NCBI GenBank assembly: GCA_022565795.1
Contig: JAIUMA010000001.1
Location: 62,001 to 126,000 of the forward strand
Reading direction: 5' to 3'
DNA: 64,000 bases
Origin: Balneolia bacterium
GTDB taxonomy: Bacteria > Bacteroidota > Rhodothermia > Balneolales > Cyclonatronaceae
The notes beneath the pieces are model-generated. The model had not been told where the DNA came from. It made no database searches and was given only the letters and a program-made list of their open reading frames with translations. The position numbers were made by a program, and so were the translations under genes. Positions 1 through 8,271 of the stretch are shown piece by piece. Every line of letters starts with the position of its first letter. The first letter of the stretch is position 1.

Positions 1-1
1 A

Positions 2-937
2 TTGATGTCCGAAAATCATTTTACTACTTTTTCAGGAGTTAATTCGGGGAAACTGTACTCATCTCTCGCGCCTGTTTGCTGTGAAGCTAATGAAGACATC
101 AAAGCTTCAGCATTAGTCGGAAACACGCATCAACTTAAAGATCAAAGGTTTTGGCTTCCAATTCGGAAACCGGCTTCTACGGCTTTTCTGATGCCTTCAG
201 CTGCAGGAAGCTATGCGGACTCTCAGGATATTTTGAACCGGTTGTTTGGCTACTTTGATCCTGAACTTGGTTTCGGACTTATCAGCTATCCCCGAACATC
301 AGCCAATGGATATTATCATGAAACGTGGGAGAAACTATCTGGTCAGGTTCAAAAGACTGAAGGAGCGGATGCCGTTTTAACTCCTGCGTTGCGCAGCATC
401 CATCCTGCTGCTCAGGGGCACGAATCACTGCACGTTACGGATACGAATCTTGAGCCAAATCAGCTCCGTCCTTTTCTCAGGCGAGATCTTTTCGATATGT
501 ATCGCACGCTGTACAGAATCACAATGTCATCAATCAGGCCCCCCTCTGAAACCTCTGCTGAGTACATGCTTAAGTCAGATTCAGGCGCAACGTTTTTCAG
601 TCCGGAGCAGTCAGAACCTCTTGAAGATAGCGTTTTGAAGCCGATATTGACCACTGAGCAATTCATGGAGGCACTGCTAGATACATTTTGGGTGAAAGCT
701 TCATCAATCGGAAAGACAATGGATCGTATTGCCGGTTCTCATCTGTTCTGCCTTTCAAATGATCCCGTTCCTAATATTTCCCTGAATACGTGTAATGAGC
801 TAAACTTGCTCCGTGAATTCTCGTTTAAAACAGGACAAGTAGCCGAAAGGCTGAGGGAATCACTAGAATTATCAAAGAATGAGTTCGGTAGCACTTTCCG
901 CGAATGCAGCCGTGAATTAAACGCTTTATCATTTTGA
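2..937 (+). CDS. Type IA DNA topoisomerase-like protein, C-terminal part (cut by window edge)
   Basis: The reading frame is open to the left edge, so the true start and the N-terminal Toprim region probably lie outside the window. Around residues 60-100 there is the type IA signature: a proline-led segment followed by LGFGLISYPRT, matching the family's GLITYPRT motif, so Y96 would be the catalytic tyrosine that attacks DNA. Further on, IHPAAQGHESLHVTD and DLFDMYRTLYRITMSSIRPP match the region after HEAIRPT in topoisomerase I/III. The protein ends without visible zinc fingers. It overlaps the next gene in TGATG, so the two are probably co-translated. The family call is fairly safe; whether this is topo I, topo III or a divergent plasmid-type enzyme cannot be settled from the fragment. 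Confidence 0.7.
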   Translation: MMSENHFTTFSGVNSGKLYSSLAPVCCEANEDIKASALVGNTHQLKDQRFWLPIRKPASTAFLMPSAAGSYADSQDILNRLFGYFDPELGFGLISYPRTSANGYYHETWEKLSGQVQKTEGADAVLTPALRSIHPAAQGHESLHVTDTNLEPNQLRPFLRRDLFDMYRTLYRITMSSIRPPSETSAEYMLKSDSGATFFSPEQSEPLEDSVLKPILTTEQFMEALLDTFWVKASSIGKTMDRIAGSHLFCLSNDPVPNISLNTCNELNLLREFSFKTGQVAERLRESLELSKNEFGSTFRECSRELNALSF

Positions 938-2055
938 TGAATAAATCACCCCGAAATAGCAGCGATGAAAAGGAAGAGGTTAGCATTCATAACCTCTTTT
1001 CTAAGCATATCGAGCGACGGTTTGAAAATTCAATAAATGAAGAAGTTTTAAGTCTCAAGCCAGAAGATAAACAACAGGCCGGTTTAGGTTTACGGCTGCT
1101 TAAAATCTATCCCTGGCTACTTGGACTGTTTTTTTTGTTTTCATTTTGGTGGGATTTTGATGGTCGTTTGATTACGATCGGAGAATATGCTCTTCCGCTG
1201 GAAGGACTTCTTCGGATTTTGGCCGTCAGCGGACTGATTGGCTTCTTTACCAACTGGGTTGCAATAATCATGCTTTTCTATCCGAGAAAGAGGCGCCCTG
1301 TTCTGGGGCAGGGACTTATTCCTGCTCAAAAGAACAGAATTGCCCTGCGTCTTGCGGCCGCTGTCGAAAGAGAGCTGATTAACCCTGAACTCATCAAACA
1401 AGAGTTTATCGATAACGGACTGCTTCAAAAATACACAGACATCCTAATCTGGGATATCAAAGCGCTGACATCCGATAAAGACTTCAGAAATGATATAACT
1501 ATTCTGTTTGAACAGTATATACGGCAGGGACTTCAGGATCCAAGAGTAAAATCCAATCTCGTTCAGCAGGCTGAGGAAGTTATTATGCAGAGCGTAAAGG
1601 ACAGCAAAGTAGAGCGATCAGCGCTTAAACTTTATTTGGTAATGAAGGGCAAAACGCTGAAAGATTTGCTTGATGAAGCCATAGCTAACCTCCCCGACAG
1701 GATATCAAATGCAGCTGAGCCCATAAACGCCCTGATTGATACCATACCGGCACGAATGAGAAAAGACAGGTTTCGGCTCGAACAAATCTTTGTAACCGTT
1801 CTGAGCCGGATTATCGATCAGATTGATATCCGGAAGATTATTGAGGAGAACATCAATCGATATGATGAAGAAAAGCTGGAGCGCATCATAAAAGGCTCCA
1901 CAGACACGCATTTGAACTACATAAAATATTTGGGCGCGGTAATCGGTTCAGTCGGTGGGCTTGTAATTTGGAATCCACTGGCTAGCCTAAGCTTATTGGC
2001 TGCAATCGGGTCTTTGGTTTGGATTACGGACCGGCTGCTGCATCAGGAGAATTAA
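937..2055 (+). CDS. DUF445 family inner-membrane protein
   Basis: About 372 residues. The ATG at 937 overlaps the TGA of the topoisomerase-like gene. The DUF445 hallmark is clear at about residues 95-150: a membrane segment with GFFTNWVAIIMLFYPRK followed by GLIPAQKNRIA. There are hydrophobic helices near residues 55-75 and 90-115 and a C-terminal pair at about 325-365 (YLGAVIGSVGGLV and LSLLAAIGSLVWI), with a charged helical middle that probably lies in the cytoplasm or periplasm. The biochemical function of the family is not established. The gene converges on the Omp85 gene only 5 bases downstream, and I see no terminator hairpin between them. Confidence 0.85.
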   Translation: MNKSPRNSSDEKEEVSIHNLFSKHIERRFENSINEEVLSLKPEDKQQAGLGLRLLKIYPWLLGLFFLFSFWWDFDGRLITIGEYALPLEGLLRILAVSGLIGFFTNWVAIIMLFYPRKRRPVLGQGLIPAQKNRIALRLAAAVERELINPELIKQEFIDNGLLQKYTDILIWDIKALTSDKDFRNDITILFEQYIRQGLQDPRVKSNLVQQAEEVIMQSVKDSKVERSALKLYLVMKGKTLKDLLDEAIANLPDRISNAAEPINALIDTIPARMRKDRFRLEQIFVTVLSRIIDQIDIRKIIEENINRYDEEKLERIIKGSTDTHLNYIKYLGAVIGSVGGLVIWNPLASLSLLAAIGSLVWITDRLLHQEN

Positions 2056-2060
2056 ACCGG

Positions 2061-3893
2061 CTAAAGATTCGCAGTTATTCCCACGTGTACCTTTCCGTTC
2101 GAAAAATCATCTTCTCTTGAAAGCGCATAGGTAAACTGCATAATACCCAGCGGCGTAGCGTAGGAAAATCCAAAGCCGTACGAATAGAGCCACTCAGACT
2201 GCACTCCGATATTGAGTTCTCGTTCAAAAATGAGTTCAGGACGCTCATAGTAGCCCAATGCTCCAAACACAAAGGCGTAGGACAGCCTGTCGAGAAGGTA
2301 ACGGTACTCGGTGTCTCCCCAGAGCATTCTCGCCGATTGAAACTGATCTTCCCGGTATCCCCTCAGGCTTCTGGCTCCACCAAAACGATTAAAATCACTT
2401 TCGGTGTATTCCGGTGAAATCATCAGGTAGCCGTTTACCGAGGGTGAAATCACCTGCCTGCGAAACGGACTTATAAACGCTCTTGCGGTAAGCTCTATCT
2501 CCTGCTGACTCCACCGGGTTTGTTCTGTAAACTGTGCAACAGCCGGATCATCTATACGCTTGAATCCCGTTTCGGCAAGCATTCGAAAGCGAACACCGCG
2601 CGTCGGATTTATAAGTTGATCCGTTTCTCTATACTCGATTCCCAGACCAGTGAAAAAACTTCTGGCATCAAATACCCGCTGAAACTCAGCCGGAACTGTT
2701 CCGGAAGCTGATATTTCCTGCCTGAGGCTTCCGAGAATACTTGTGCTGCTGCTCAGCCTGTAACGTCCATTGAAGCGAATATTTCGAATCTGATACAGTG
2801 TATCCTGCTGCTCAAAACTGAAACGCATTCCAGCTCCGAATGGCGTGGAGCCGATGTAAACAGATTCATAACCGGCATCAAGTTTGGTCACAAACTGCTG
2901 CAGGCGCTCAAACGAAACGTCAAGACGACTCCCCTGAAAGAATACGTTGCGAATTATAAGGTCACCAGAACCGATGAAGTTGCTGCCACCTGTTGGTTCC
3001 GGTACATAACCGAAAAGCAGGTCGAACGAATTTGTGCGTCGCTCTTCGATGTCGTACAAAAGACTGAACTCATCTCCGGATTTGATAATTGCAATGTCAT
3101 TAACTGCCTGGAAAAGCTCCGTGTTTTCAAGATTAAGCCGAGCGTTTCTGAGTTTCTGCGGATTGATGACATCTCCCTGGCGCACTCCGCTTATGCGGCT
3201 GAGGAAAGCCGGATCATTACGCTCCAGTCCGGGAAATAGCTGATTTGATGCTATCACGCGTTCACCGGGACTAATTTCTATGGCTAAGTCTGCTGTGCAG
3301 GATTCCGGGGCGATTTGAAGAGACGGTGTGGCTTTTGCAAAAAGATATCCTTCAAGCTCCCAAAACCGAATGAGTTCCCGAATTTCGCGTTCGGTATTAC
3401 GCTGTGAGTAAAAGTCTCCCGTGCGGATAAATCGTCTGCTTTCGACTTTAAATTCCGTGACTAGACGTTCACTTAAAGTATCTGAAGCGGTGAGATGAAT
3501 GTTTAAATCGCTGATACTGAATCTGCATCCCCGGTTTGCATGAAAAGTGACGCGCTGCCGCTCCTCATTAACACTAACTGAGTCAAGAGCTGCAGAAAGG
3601 TAGCCATCAGCCCCTATAATGACCGGTATAGCGCGAACGTGCTTCGGGTATGATTGTAGCTGATTCGGTTCTGATGGCAGTCGGACGGAGCGCAGTGAAT
3701 CAGGCAGGGATTCGGTTCTTCCATCGGCAATCAGCATTACGGTAAATTCACGGGTTGAGGAATCATCCTGCTCAGCAGCGGCCGATTTGTGTTTTGTTAA
3801 GCTCTCTGGTGAAGCAAACGCCACAGATGGCATCACCCAAAACAAAAACAACAAAAGCCCCGGCTTGAGAAACCGGAGCTTTTGTATAAGCAA
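2061..3893 (-). CDS. Omp85/BamA-TamA superfamily outer-membrane protein
   Basis: 610 residues. A TTG start at 3893 gives a convincing signal peptide (basic LIQKLRFLK, hydrophobic GLLLFLFWV, cleavage after AFA); the first ATG (3833) would remove it. Residues about 100-290 contain POTRA-like segments (for example LIRFWELEGYLFAKATPSL), and the C-terminal half is a beta-barrel with FGGARSLRGYRED near residue 500, matching the conserved RGY/F motif of the lid loop in Omp85 proteins. The short POTRA region suggests a TamA-like or D15-like member rather than the main BamA. Oddity: the signal-peptide codons overlap a strong terminator-like hairpin that follows speE, so expression may depend on read-through or on a promoter inside speE. 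Confidence 0.85.
   Translation of the reverse strand: MLIQKLRFLKPGLLLFLFWVMPSVAFASPESLTKHKSAAAEQDDSSTREFTVMLIADGRTESLPDSLRSVRLPSEPNQLQSYPKHVRAIPVIIGADGYLSAALDSVSVNEERQRVTFHANRGCRFSISDLNIHLTASDTLSERLVTEFKVESRRFIRTGDFYSQRNTEREIRELIRFWELEGYLFAKATPSLQIAPESCTADLAIEISPGERVIASNQLFPGLERNDPAFLSRISGVRQGDVINPQKLRNARLNLENTELFQAVNDIAIIKSGDEFSLLYDIEERRTNSFDLLFGYVPEPTGGSNFIGSGDLIIRNVFFQGSRLDVSFERLQQFVTKLDAGYESVYIGSTPFGAGMRFSFEQQDTLYQIRNIRFNGRYRLSSSTSILGSLRQEISASGTVPAEFQRVFDARSFFTGLGIEYRETDQLINPTRGVRFRMLAETGFKRIDDPAVAQFTEQTRWSQQEIELTARAFISPFRRQVISPSVNGYLMISPEYTESDFNRFGGARSLRGYREDQFQSARMLWGDTEYRYLLDRLSYAFVFGALGYYERPELIFERELNIGVQSEWLYSYGFGFSYATPLGIMQFTYALSREDDFSNGKVHVGITANL
3852..3884 (-). terminator. Intrinsic terminator after speE, inside the Omp85 signal-peptide codons
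   Basis: On the minus-strand transcript, arms 3870-3884 and 3852-3866 form a 15-bp stem with two G-U pairs and a 3-base loop, followed by a tract rich in U (complement of AACAAAAACAA). It lies 27 bases after the speE stop codon. Confidence 0.75.
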
Positions 3894-3910
3894 AGAAAAT
3901 CCGGACGTGA

Positions 3911-4762
3911 TTAGCCGAAAATTTGGCGTACAAAGCCCGGAAGTGCGAAAGCACCCTGGTGTACGTCTTTGTTGTAATATTTGAGCGTGTCTGCGAATCC
4001 TGATGTTCGTTTTTCAATTTCGGATACCACTTCTTCTGAAAGCGGATCGCGTTGTTTGCTGGCAATCGACATTGACCACATCCCGGTCGGATAGAGCGGA
4101 ATATAAGTCAAAAATAGCTTCGCAACCGGAAACAGGCTGGAAATCGCGTTCTGAACGCTTCGAATGCTGTCGTGGTAAGATTCAACGAACGGGCTTTCAG
4201 TTTGTGATACCAGAACGCCGTCATCTTTCAGGCAGGTATGGCATTTTTCATAGAAATCCTTTTTGAAGAGATCAACTGCAGGTCCGACGGGATCGGAGCC
4301 ATCAATTATGATGACATCGTATTCCTTTACCGGGCCGTTTACAAACTCCAGACCATTTTCGTACACAACGTTCAGCTTGGGGTTAGCGAAATCCCCAACT
4401 TCCGGCATGTGAAGCTTACTCGCGCGAACTACGGCTTCATCGATTTCGACCATATCTACATGATTCACGCCCGGATGCTTTAATACCTCGCGGGCTGTAC
4501 CTCCGTCCCCACCTCCGATAATCAGAACTTTTTCCGGATTCGGGTGCGTGAGCAGCGGTACGTGAGCCATCATTTCATGGTAAACAAACTCATCCTTTTC
4601 GGAGAGCATTACCATTCCGTCGATGGTCATGAGGTTGCCCCAGGTGTCAGTTTCAAAAACTTCAACCGTTTGGAAGGGAGTCTGCTCATGGAAAAGCTGT
4701 TTCTTTATACCAATGGTAAGACCTGTTTGTTCGTTATAGAACTCGTTGTACTGAAAAGGCAT
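3911..4762 (-). CDS. speE: Spermidine synthase (polyamine aminopropyltransferase)
   Basis: 283 residues from the ATG at 4762 (MPFQYNEFYNEQ); an upstream in-frame TTG at 4774 is less likely. It transfers the aminopropyl group of decarboxylated S-adenosylmethionine to putrescine or a related amine. Diagnostic segments are LIIGGGDGGTAREVLKH (about residues 75-92), the SAM-binding loop; YHEMMAHVPLLTHPNPEKV just before it; and IIDGSDPVGPA (about 155-165) carrying the catalytic aspartate. The length is normal for the family. It is downstream of pdaD and speD on the same strand but separated from them by a terminator-like hairpin, so it may be attenuated or have its own promoter. Because the nearby decarboxylase acts on arginine, agmatine is a possible alternative acceptor. 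Confidence 0.95.
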   Translation of the reverse strand: MPFQYNEFYNEQTGLTIGIKKQLFHEQTPFQTVEVFETDTWGNLMTIDGMVMLSEKDEFVYHEMMAHVPLLTHPNPEKVLIIGGGDGGTAREVLKHPGVNHVDMVEIDEAVVRASKLHMPEVGDFANPKLNVVYENGLEFVNGPVKEYDVIIIDGSDPVGPAVDLFKKDFYEKCHTCLKDDGVLVSQTESPFVESYHDSIRSVQNAISSLFPVAKLFLTYIPLYPTGMWSMSIASKQRDPLSEEVVSEIEKRTSGFADTLKYYNKDVHQGAFALPGFVRQIFG

Positions 4763-4792
4763 GGCAATCAACAATTTTAGAATTCATAAAAA

Positions 4793-4821
4793 ATGCCGGT
4801 CCGCCTGAGGCAAACCGGCAT
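4793..4821 (-). terminator. Terminator or attenuator hairpin between pdaD and speE
   Basis: ATGCCGGT pairs with ACCGGCAT (8 bp, 13-base loop), followed on the minus strand by a run of seven U residues, about 30 bases upstream of the speE start. Confidence 0.75.
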
Positions 4822-4842
4822 CGAAAAAAAATCACATGGAGC

Positions 4843-5313
4843 TTACTTGTACCAAAGAACGGCAGCAGCGTAAACGGCACCTTTTTTCACTACGGTATGC
4901 TCAATACCAAGAGTAAGTATTTCACGGTACTTGCGGTTGCGGTACTCATAACCATCAACCACCATCTGGCGAACAACGGCTTCCACTTCGGTAAGCGGCG
5001 CGGTGTCTTCGAACTCCATAATCAGGCCTGGCTCGCCTTCGTTCTCAGGAAGGCCAACGCCGATTGCGGCAGAAATAACTTCACCCGGATTATCGGACTG
5101 AATGGCTGCATAGGCCACAGGAATGAGAGCGCCTTTAGGAAGAATAATTTCGTCTACAAGTTCACAGTTCGGCGGGATGATGCTGCTCATACGAACAAGG
5201 TTGGTATCACCAACACCTGCATTCAGAAGCGCCTGATCGAAAGCGTTTAATACGGTGTTGCCTTCGCCTGCACCTTTAACGAGAGAAAAAATATTAGGAT
5301 TTTGAACCATCAT
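4843..5313 (-). CDS. pdaD: Pyruvoyl-dependent arginine decarboxylase
   Basis: 156 residues. It converts arginine to agmatine with a covalent pyruvoyl group made by self-cleavage. The cleavage motif is MSSIIPPNCELV, with the S43-S44 bond as the predicted site, followed by ALIPVAYAAIQSDNPGEVISAAIGVGLP and the acidic GLIMEFED segment typical of PvlArgDC. Two adjacent ATGs (5313 and 5310) are possible starts. The protein has the usual small size of the family. It lies between speD and speE, so the block supplies amine (agmatine), aminopropyl donor and aminopropyltransferase. A hairpin with a U-tract follows its stop. No agmatinase or agmatine deiminase gene is visible in the window. Confidence 0.93.
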   Translation of the reverse strand: MMVQNPNIFSLVKGAGEGNTVLNAFDQALLNAGVGDTNLVRMSSIIPPNCELVDEIILPKGALIPVAYAAIQSDNPGEVISAAIGVGLPENEGEPGLIMEFEDTAPLTEVEAVVRQMVVDGYEYRNRKYREILTLGIEHTVVKKGAVYAAAVLWYK

Positions 5314-5346
5314 AAGGCTAAATAAATAATGTTGACTGAGAAAAGG

Positions 5347-5760
5347 TTAGTTAACGCTGTTGAATTTGGCCGCGTCTTTTGGTTTGAATAGTAGTTCTTC
5401 ACCTTCTGCCACTTTAAACATGCCACGCTTCATTTCCATACTGGAGACGTTTTGAGACTCGAAAGACTCTTTGATGAACTCCTGAATAATCCACGGATCA
5501 ATGGTTTCGCCACAGGTGAAAATATCTACCGCTGCATAACCATATTCCGGCCACGTATGTATTGCCACGTGTGATTCTGCAATTACCACGGTACCGCTAA
5601 CGCCGTGAGGGCTGAACTTATGGAAGTTATGCGAAATGATACTCGCCTGAGACCTGCGCGTCGCCTCGAGTAGAATAGACTCGATTTTAGCCACATCGTT
5701 AATGATGTCGCTGTTACAATTATAGTATTCGACTAAAATTTGTCTTCCTAAAGCTTGCAT
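5347..5760 (-). CDS. speD: S-adenosylmethionine decarboxylase proenzyme
   Basis: 137 residues. A pyruvoyl enzyme that makes decarboxylated SAM, the aminopropyl donor for SpeE. The processing site is in the motif VIAESHVAIHTWPEYGYAAVDIFTCG; cleavage is expected at E62-S63, and C82, within the FTCG segment, corresponds to the catalytic cysteine of the class 1B (short, SpeH-like) enzymes. The length fits that class rather than the 260-residue E. coli type. The purine-rich AGAGG at about 13-9 bases upstream of the ATG is a likely ribosome binding site and overlaps the stop of a possible upstream frame. It is first in the speD-pdaD-speE series. Confidence 0.95.
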   Translation of the reverse strand: MQALGRQILVEYYNCNSDIINDVAKIESILLEATRRSQASIISHNFHKFSPHGVSGTVVIAESHVAIHTWPEYGYAAVDIFTCGETIDPWIIQEFIKESFESQNVSSMEMKRGMFKVAEGEELLFKPKDAAKFNSVN

Positions 5761-5764
5761 AACT

Positions 5765-6019
5765 TTAACCTCTGCGAATTAAAGTGAACGGATGTGAATG
5801 AGCCGGGATCGAAATTCCGGTAACGTAGCTGGTATTTTGAGCCTGGGCTTCACGCGGAAGGGCTTCGCGCTCGGTGGAAGCTGATAGCAGTAGCAGGTCG
5901 CTGAAAAGATGAGTGCAGCCGCAGCGGGCTGCTAAGGTTTTGAGTTTAAAGCTGAAAGAAGCACTTAATTGCTTCAAACTGTAACCTGTAAAAAGGCATT
6001 TAGAAACTTGATAGGTCAA
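5765..6019 (-). CDS. Possible short frame upstream of speD (doubtful)
   Basis: An 84-codon open frame that needs a TTG start (6017-6019, preceded by AAGGA at slightly long spacing) and stops 4 bases before the speD ATG. The predicted peptide is cysteine- and serine-rich in the first half, then basic, and resembles no family I know. The stop overlaps the likely speD ribosome binding site, an arrangement seen in translational coupling. There is no internal ATG. It may simply be the open leader of the speD mRNA, which also contains a 6-bp GC-rich stem (5915-5932). I list it because it fills most of an otherwise empty 426-base gap. Confidence 0.2.
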   Translation of the reverse strand: MTYQVSKCLFTGYSLKQLSASFSFKLKTLAARCGCTHLFSDLLLLSASTEREALPREAQAQNTSYVTGISIPAHSHPFTLIRRG

Positions 6020-6091
6020 TTCGACTTTGTTTCCTTTGTTTTGAAAGTTATAATAAATGGTATTATGAAGTATCTTCCATAAAAAGATTTG

Positions 6092-6116
6092 AGGTTCAGG
6101 TGCCCTATGGGAACCT
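6092..6116. other. Hairpin in the speD / E1 dehydrogenase divergent gap
   Basis: AGGTTC and GAACCT form an inverted repeat enclosing CCC-TAT-GGG. No U-tract follows on either strand, so it is more likely a regulatory or RNA-structure element than a terminator. The rest of 5761-6186 holds no other signal I can name. Confidence 0.35.
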
Positions 6117-6186
6117 TGATCTGTACATCTAAATAAACATAAAATGTGCAGAACATCAAAAATACTAAAATTTCTGTCTAATTAGA

Positions 6187-8202
6187 ATGCCGTCAAATAA
6201 ATTATTTTTAACCCAAACAGATGCTCCGGTCCTCTATCGCCGGCTTATACAACCAAGGCGTATTGAAGAAAAAATGCTTAAGCTTCTGCGCCAGAACCGC
6301 ATATCAAAATGGTTTTCCGGGATCGGTCAGGAAGCAATTGCCGTAGGAACCGCCCTATCGCTTAAGCCCGAAGACACCATTATGACAATGCACCGGAATC
6401 TGGGAATCTTCACGACGCGTGAAGTACCTTTATATCCCCTGTTTTGTCAGCTTCTGGGTAAAAAAGACGGCTTCAGTAAAGGGCGAGAACGTTCTTTCCA
6501 CTTCGGAATTCCGGCGTACAATATCGTTGGGATGATATCTCATCTGGCTGCTATGCTTCCGGTAGGTACGGGCTTTGCGCTCGCCTCAAAACTTGACAAG
6601 ACCGATAAAATTGCTCTTGCATTTTGTGGTGAAGGCTCAACCAGTGAAGGCGATTTTCACGAGGCGCTGAATTTGGCTGCTGTTTGGGACCTACCGGTTA
6701 TTTTTATGATTGAAAATAATGGCTATGCTCTTTCAACACCTACCCATGAACAGTATCGGTGTAAATCTATTGTTGACAAAGCGTCCGGGTACGGAATAAA
6801 AGGTATTCAGGTAGACGGGAATTCTTTAACTGACGTTATGGAAGCGGTTTCAGGTGCCCGTGATTACGCTGTAAGGGAACAAAAGCCAATTCTAATTGAA
6901 GCCATGACTTTTCGCATGCGTGGTCACGAAGAAGCCTCGGGCACGGCTTATGTACCAAAAGAGCTACTTGAGGAGTGGGCACAGAAAGATCCGATTCTGC
7001 AGTTTGAAGAACTTGTGCTTCGGGAAAACATGCTTGACAAACACGAGATGGAAATCATTCGCGCAGAAGCCGATGACTACTTCAAAGATGATTTAGAGCG
7101 AGCTCTCAGGGCTGATGAACCCGTATTTGATGAAGAAACTGAGACGAGTGCCATATTCGCTACTGCTCCGGACACTGCCCTGTTGAAGCAGCGCAATGGC
7201 AACGGCATCGGTCTCTCCTCTGCTGAAACGCAACCCCTTCGTTTTGTTGATGCCATACAGTCGTCACTTGACTACGCAATGTCGGAAAATGATAAAACCC
7301 TGATTATTGGTCAGGATATCGCAGAGTATGGCGGGGTGTTTAAAATTACGGAGGGATTTCTTGAGAAATATGGCCGTGAACGGGTAAGGAATACACCCAT
7401 TATTGAGTCCGGTGTGGTAGGCGCAGCGATTGGCCTTGCGATGTCAGGCTACCGACCTGTGGTGGAAATGCAGTTCGCAGATTTCATAACATGTGCCTTC
7501 AATCAAATTGTGAATAATGTGGCCAAATCTCACTACAGATGGTCGCCACCGCTCAATATCACCATCAGGGCGCCACACGGAGCCGGCGTTGGCGCCGGAC
7601 CGTTTCACTCGCAGAGCCCGGAGTCGTGGTTCATGCAGCATCCAGGTATTAAGGTGGTTGTTCCCTCAACGGTTGAAGATGCATTCAATTTGCTCTATTC
7701 ATCTATACATGACCCGAATCCGGTACTGTTTCTGGAACACAAAATGCTCTACCGCAGCTTGAAAGGCGAAGTTTCTCAAACTCCGGTTTACGAAAAACTG
7801 GGGAAAGCAAGTGTGGTAAAAGAAGGAAAAAACCTGTCTGTTATAACGTATGGAATGGGCGTACACTGGGCTCTGGAGGCTGCTGAAGCTTTTAAAGTAT
7901 CACACAATGTTGATATTGAAGTCGTTGACCTGCGTACTCTTATGCCTCTTGATATGGAAACTGTTGAGGCCAGTATTCACAAAACGAACATGGCTGTACT
8001 TCTTGAAGAAGCATCATCTGTTCTGGGGCCAATGGCTGAGGTTTCTGCGCAAATTACAGAGCGATGTTTCTACGCACTGGATGCTCCCCTGCTTCGATGC
8101 TCATCACTCTTTACGCCAGTACCGGTAAATAAAACGCTCGAGAAAGGATATCTGGCGAGCAACCGGCTTTACGCGACTATTGAAAAACTCCTGAATTACT
8201 AA
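6187..8202 (+). CDS. 2-oxoacid dehydrogenase E1, alpha and beta subunits fused
   Basis: 671 residues. It is the thiamine-diphosphate decarboxylase component of a pyruvate or branched-chain 2-oxoacid dehydrogenase complex. Residues about 1-320 form the alpha subunit, with LAFCGEGSTSEGDFHEALNL and IENNGYALSTP, the GDG-type ThDP/Mg site, and the MRGHEEAS loop. Residues about 345-671 form the beta subunit (QDIAEYGGVFKITEGF, TPIIESGVVGAAIGLAMSG, GAGPFHSQSPESW). In most bacteria these are two genes; a fused alpha-beta chain is common in Bacteroidota relatives. No E2 or E3 gene is adjacent, so the substrate cannot be assigned; the sequence style is nearer to branched-chain or broad-specificity enzymes than to the homodimeric AceE. 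It is followed by a strong hairpin shared with the opposing sigma-factor gene. Confidence 0.93.
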   Translation: MPSNKLFLTQTDAPVLYRRLIQPRRIEEKMLKLLRQNRISKWFSGIGQEAIAVGTALSLKPEDTIMTMHRNLGIFTTREVPLYPLFCQLLGKKDGFSKGRERSFHFGIPAYNIVGMISHLAAMLPVGTGFALASKLDKTDKIALAFCGEGSTSEGDFHEALNLAAVWDLPVIFMIENNGYALSTPTHEQYRCKSIVDKASGYGIKGIQVDGNSLTDVMEAVSGARDYAVREQKPILIEAMTFRMRGHEEASGTAYVPKELLEEWAQKDPILQFEELVLRENMLDKHEMEIIRAEADDYFKDDLERALRADEPVFDEETETSAIFATAPDTALLKQRNGNGIGLSSAETQPLRFVDAIQSSLDYAMSENDKTLIIGQDIAEYGGVFKITEGFLEKYGRERVRNTPIIESGVVGAAIGLAMSGYRPVVEMQFADFITCAFNQIVNNVAKSHYRWSPPLNITIRAPHGAGVGAGPFHSQSPESWFMQHPGIKVVVPSTVEDAFNLLYSSIHDPNPVLFLEHKMLYRSLKGEVSQTPVYEKLGKASVVKEGKNLSVITYGMGVHWALEAAEAFKVSHNVDIEVVDLRTLMPLDMETVEASIHKTNMAVLLEEASSVLGPMAEVSAQITERCFYALDAPLLRCSSLFTPVPVNKTLEKGYLASNRLYATIEKLLNY

Positions 8203-8209
8203 ATAAAAA

Positions 8210-8236
8210 CCCCGCACAATGTTCAGTTGTGCGGGG
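8210..8236 (-). terminator. Terminator between convergent E1 and ECF sigma genes
   Basis: A 10-bp GC-rich stem (CCCCGCACAA / TTGTGCGGGG) with a 7-base loop. The U-run is on the minus-strand side, so it terminates the sigma-factor transcript best; the stem may also slow plus-strand transcription. Confidence 0.85.
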
Positions 8237-8271
8237 TGGATATGTGTTGAGGGGAAATAAAACTCGTACGA

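Noticed and set aside
3772-4065. 97-codon minus-strand frame across the speE/Omp85 junction
   Set aside because: It overlaps two well-supported genes in another frame and crosses the terminator hairpin.
5761-6186. SAM-type riboswitch upstream of speD
   Set aside because: I looked for SAM-I and SAM-II core patterns; only a short TATCAAG resemblance exists, with no matching stems. A covariance-model search would be decisive.
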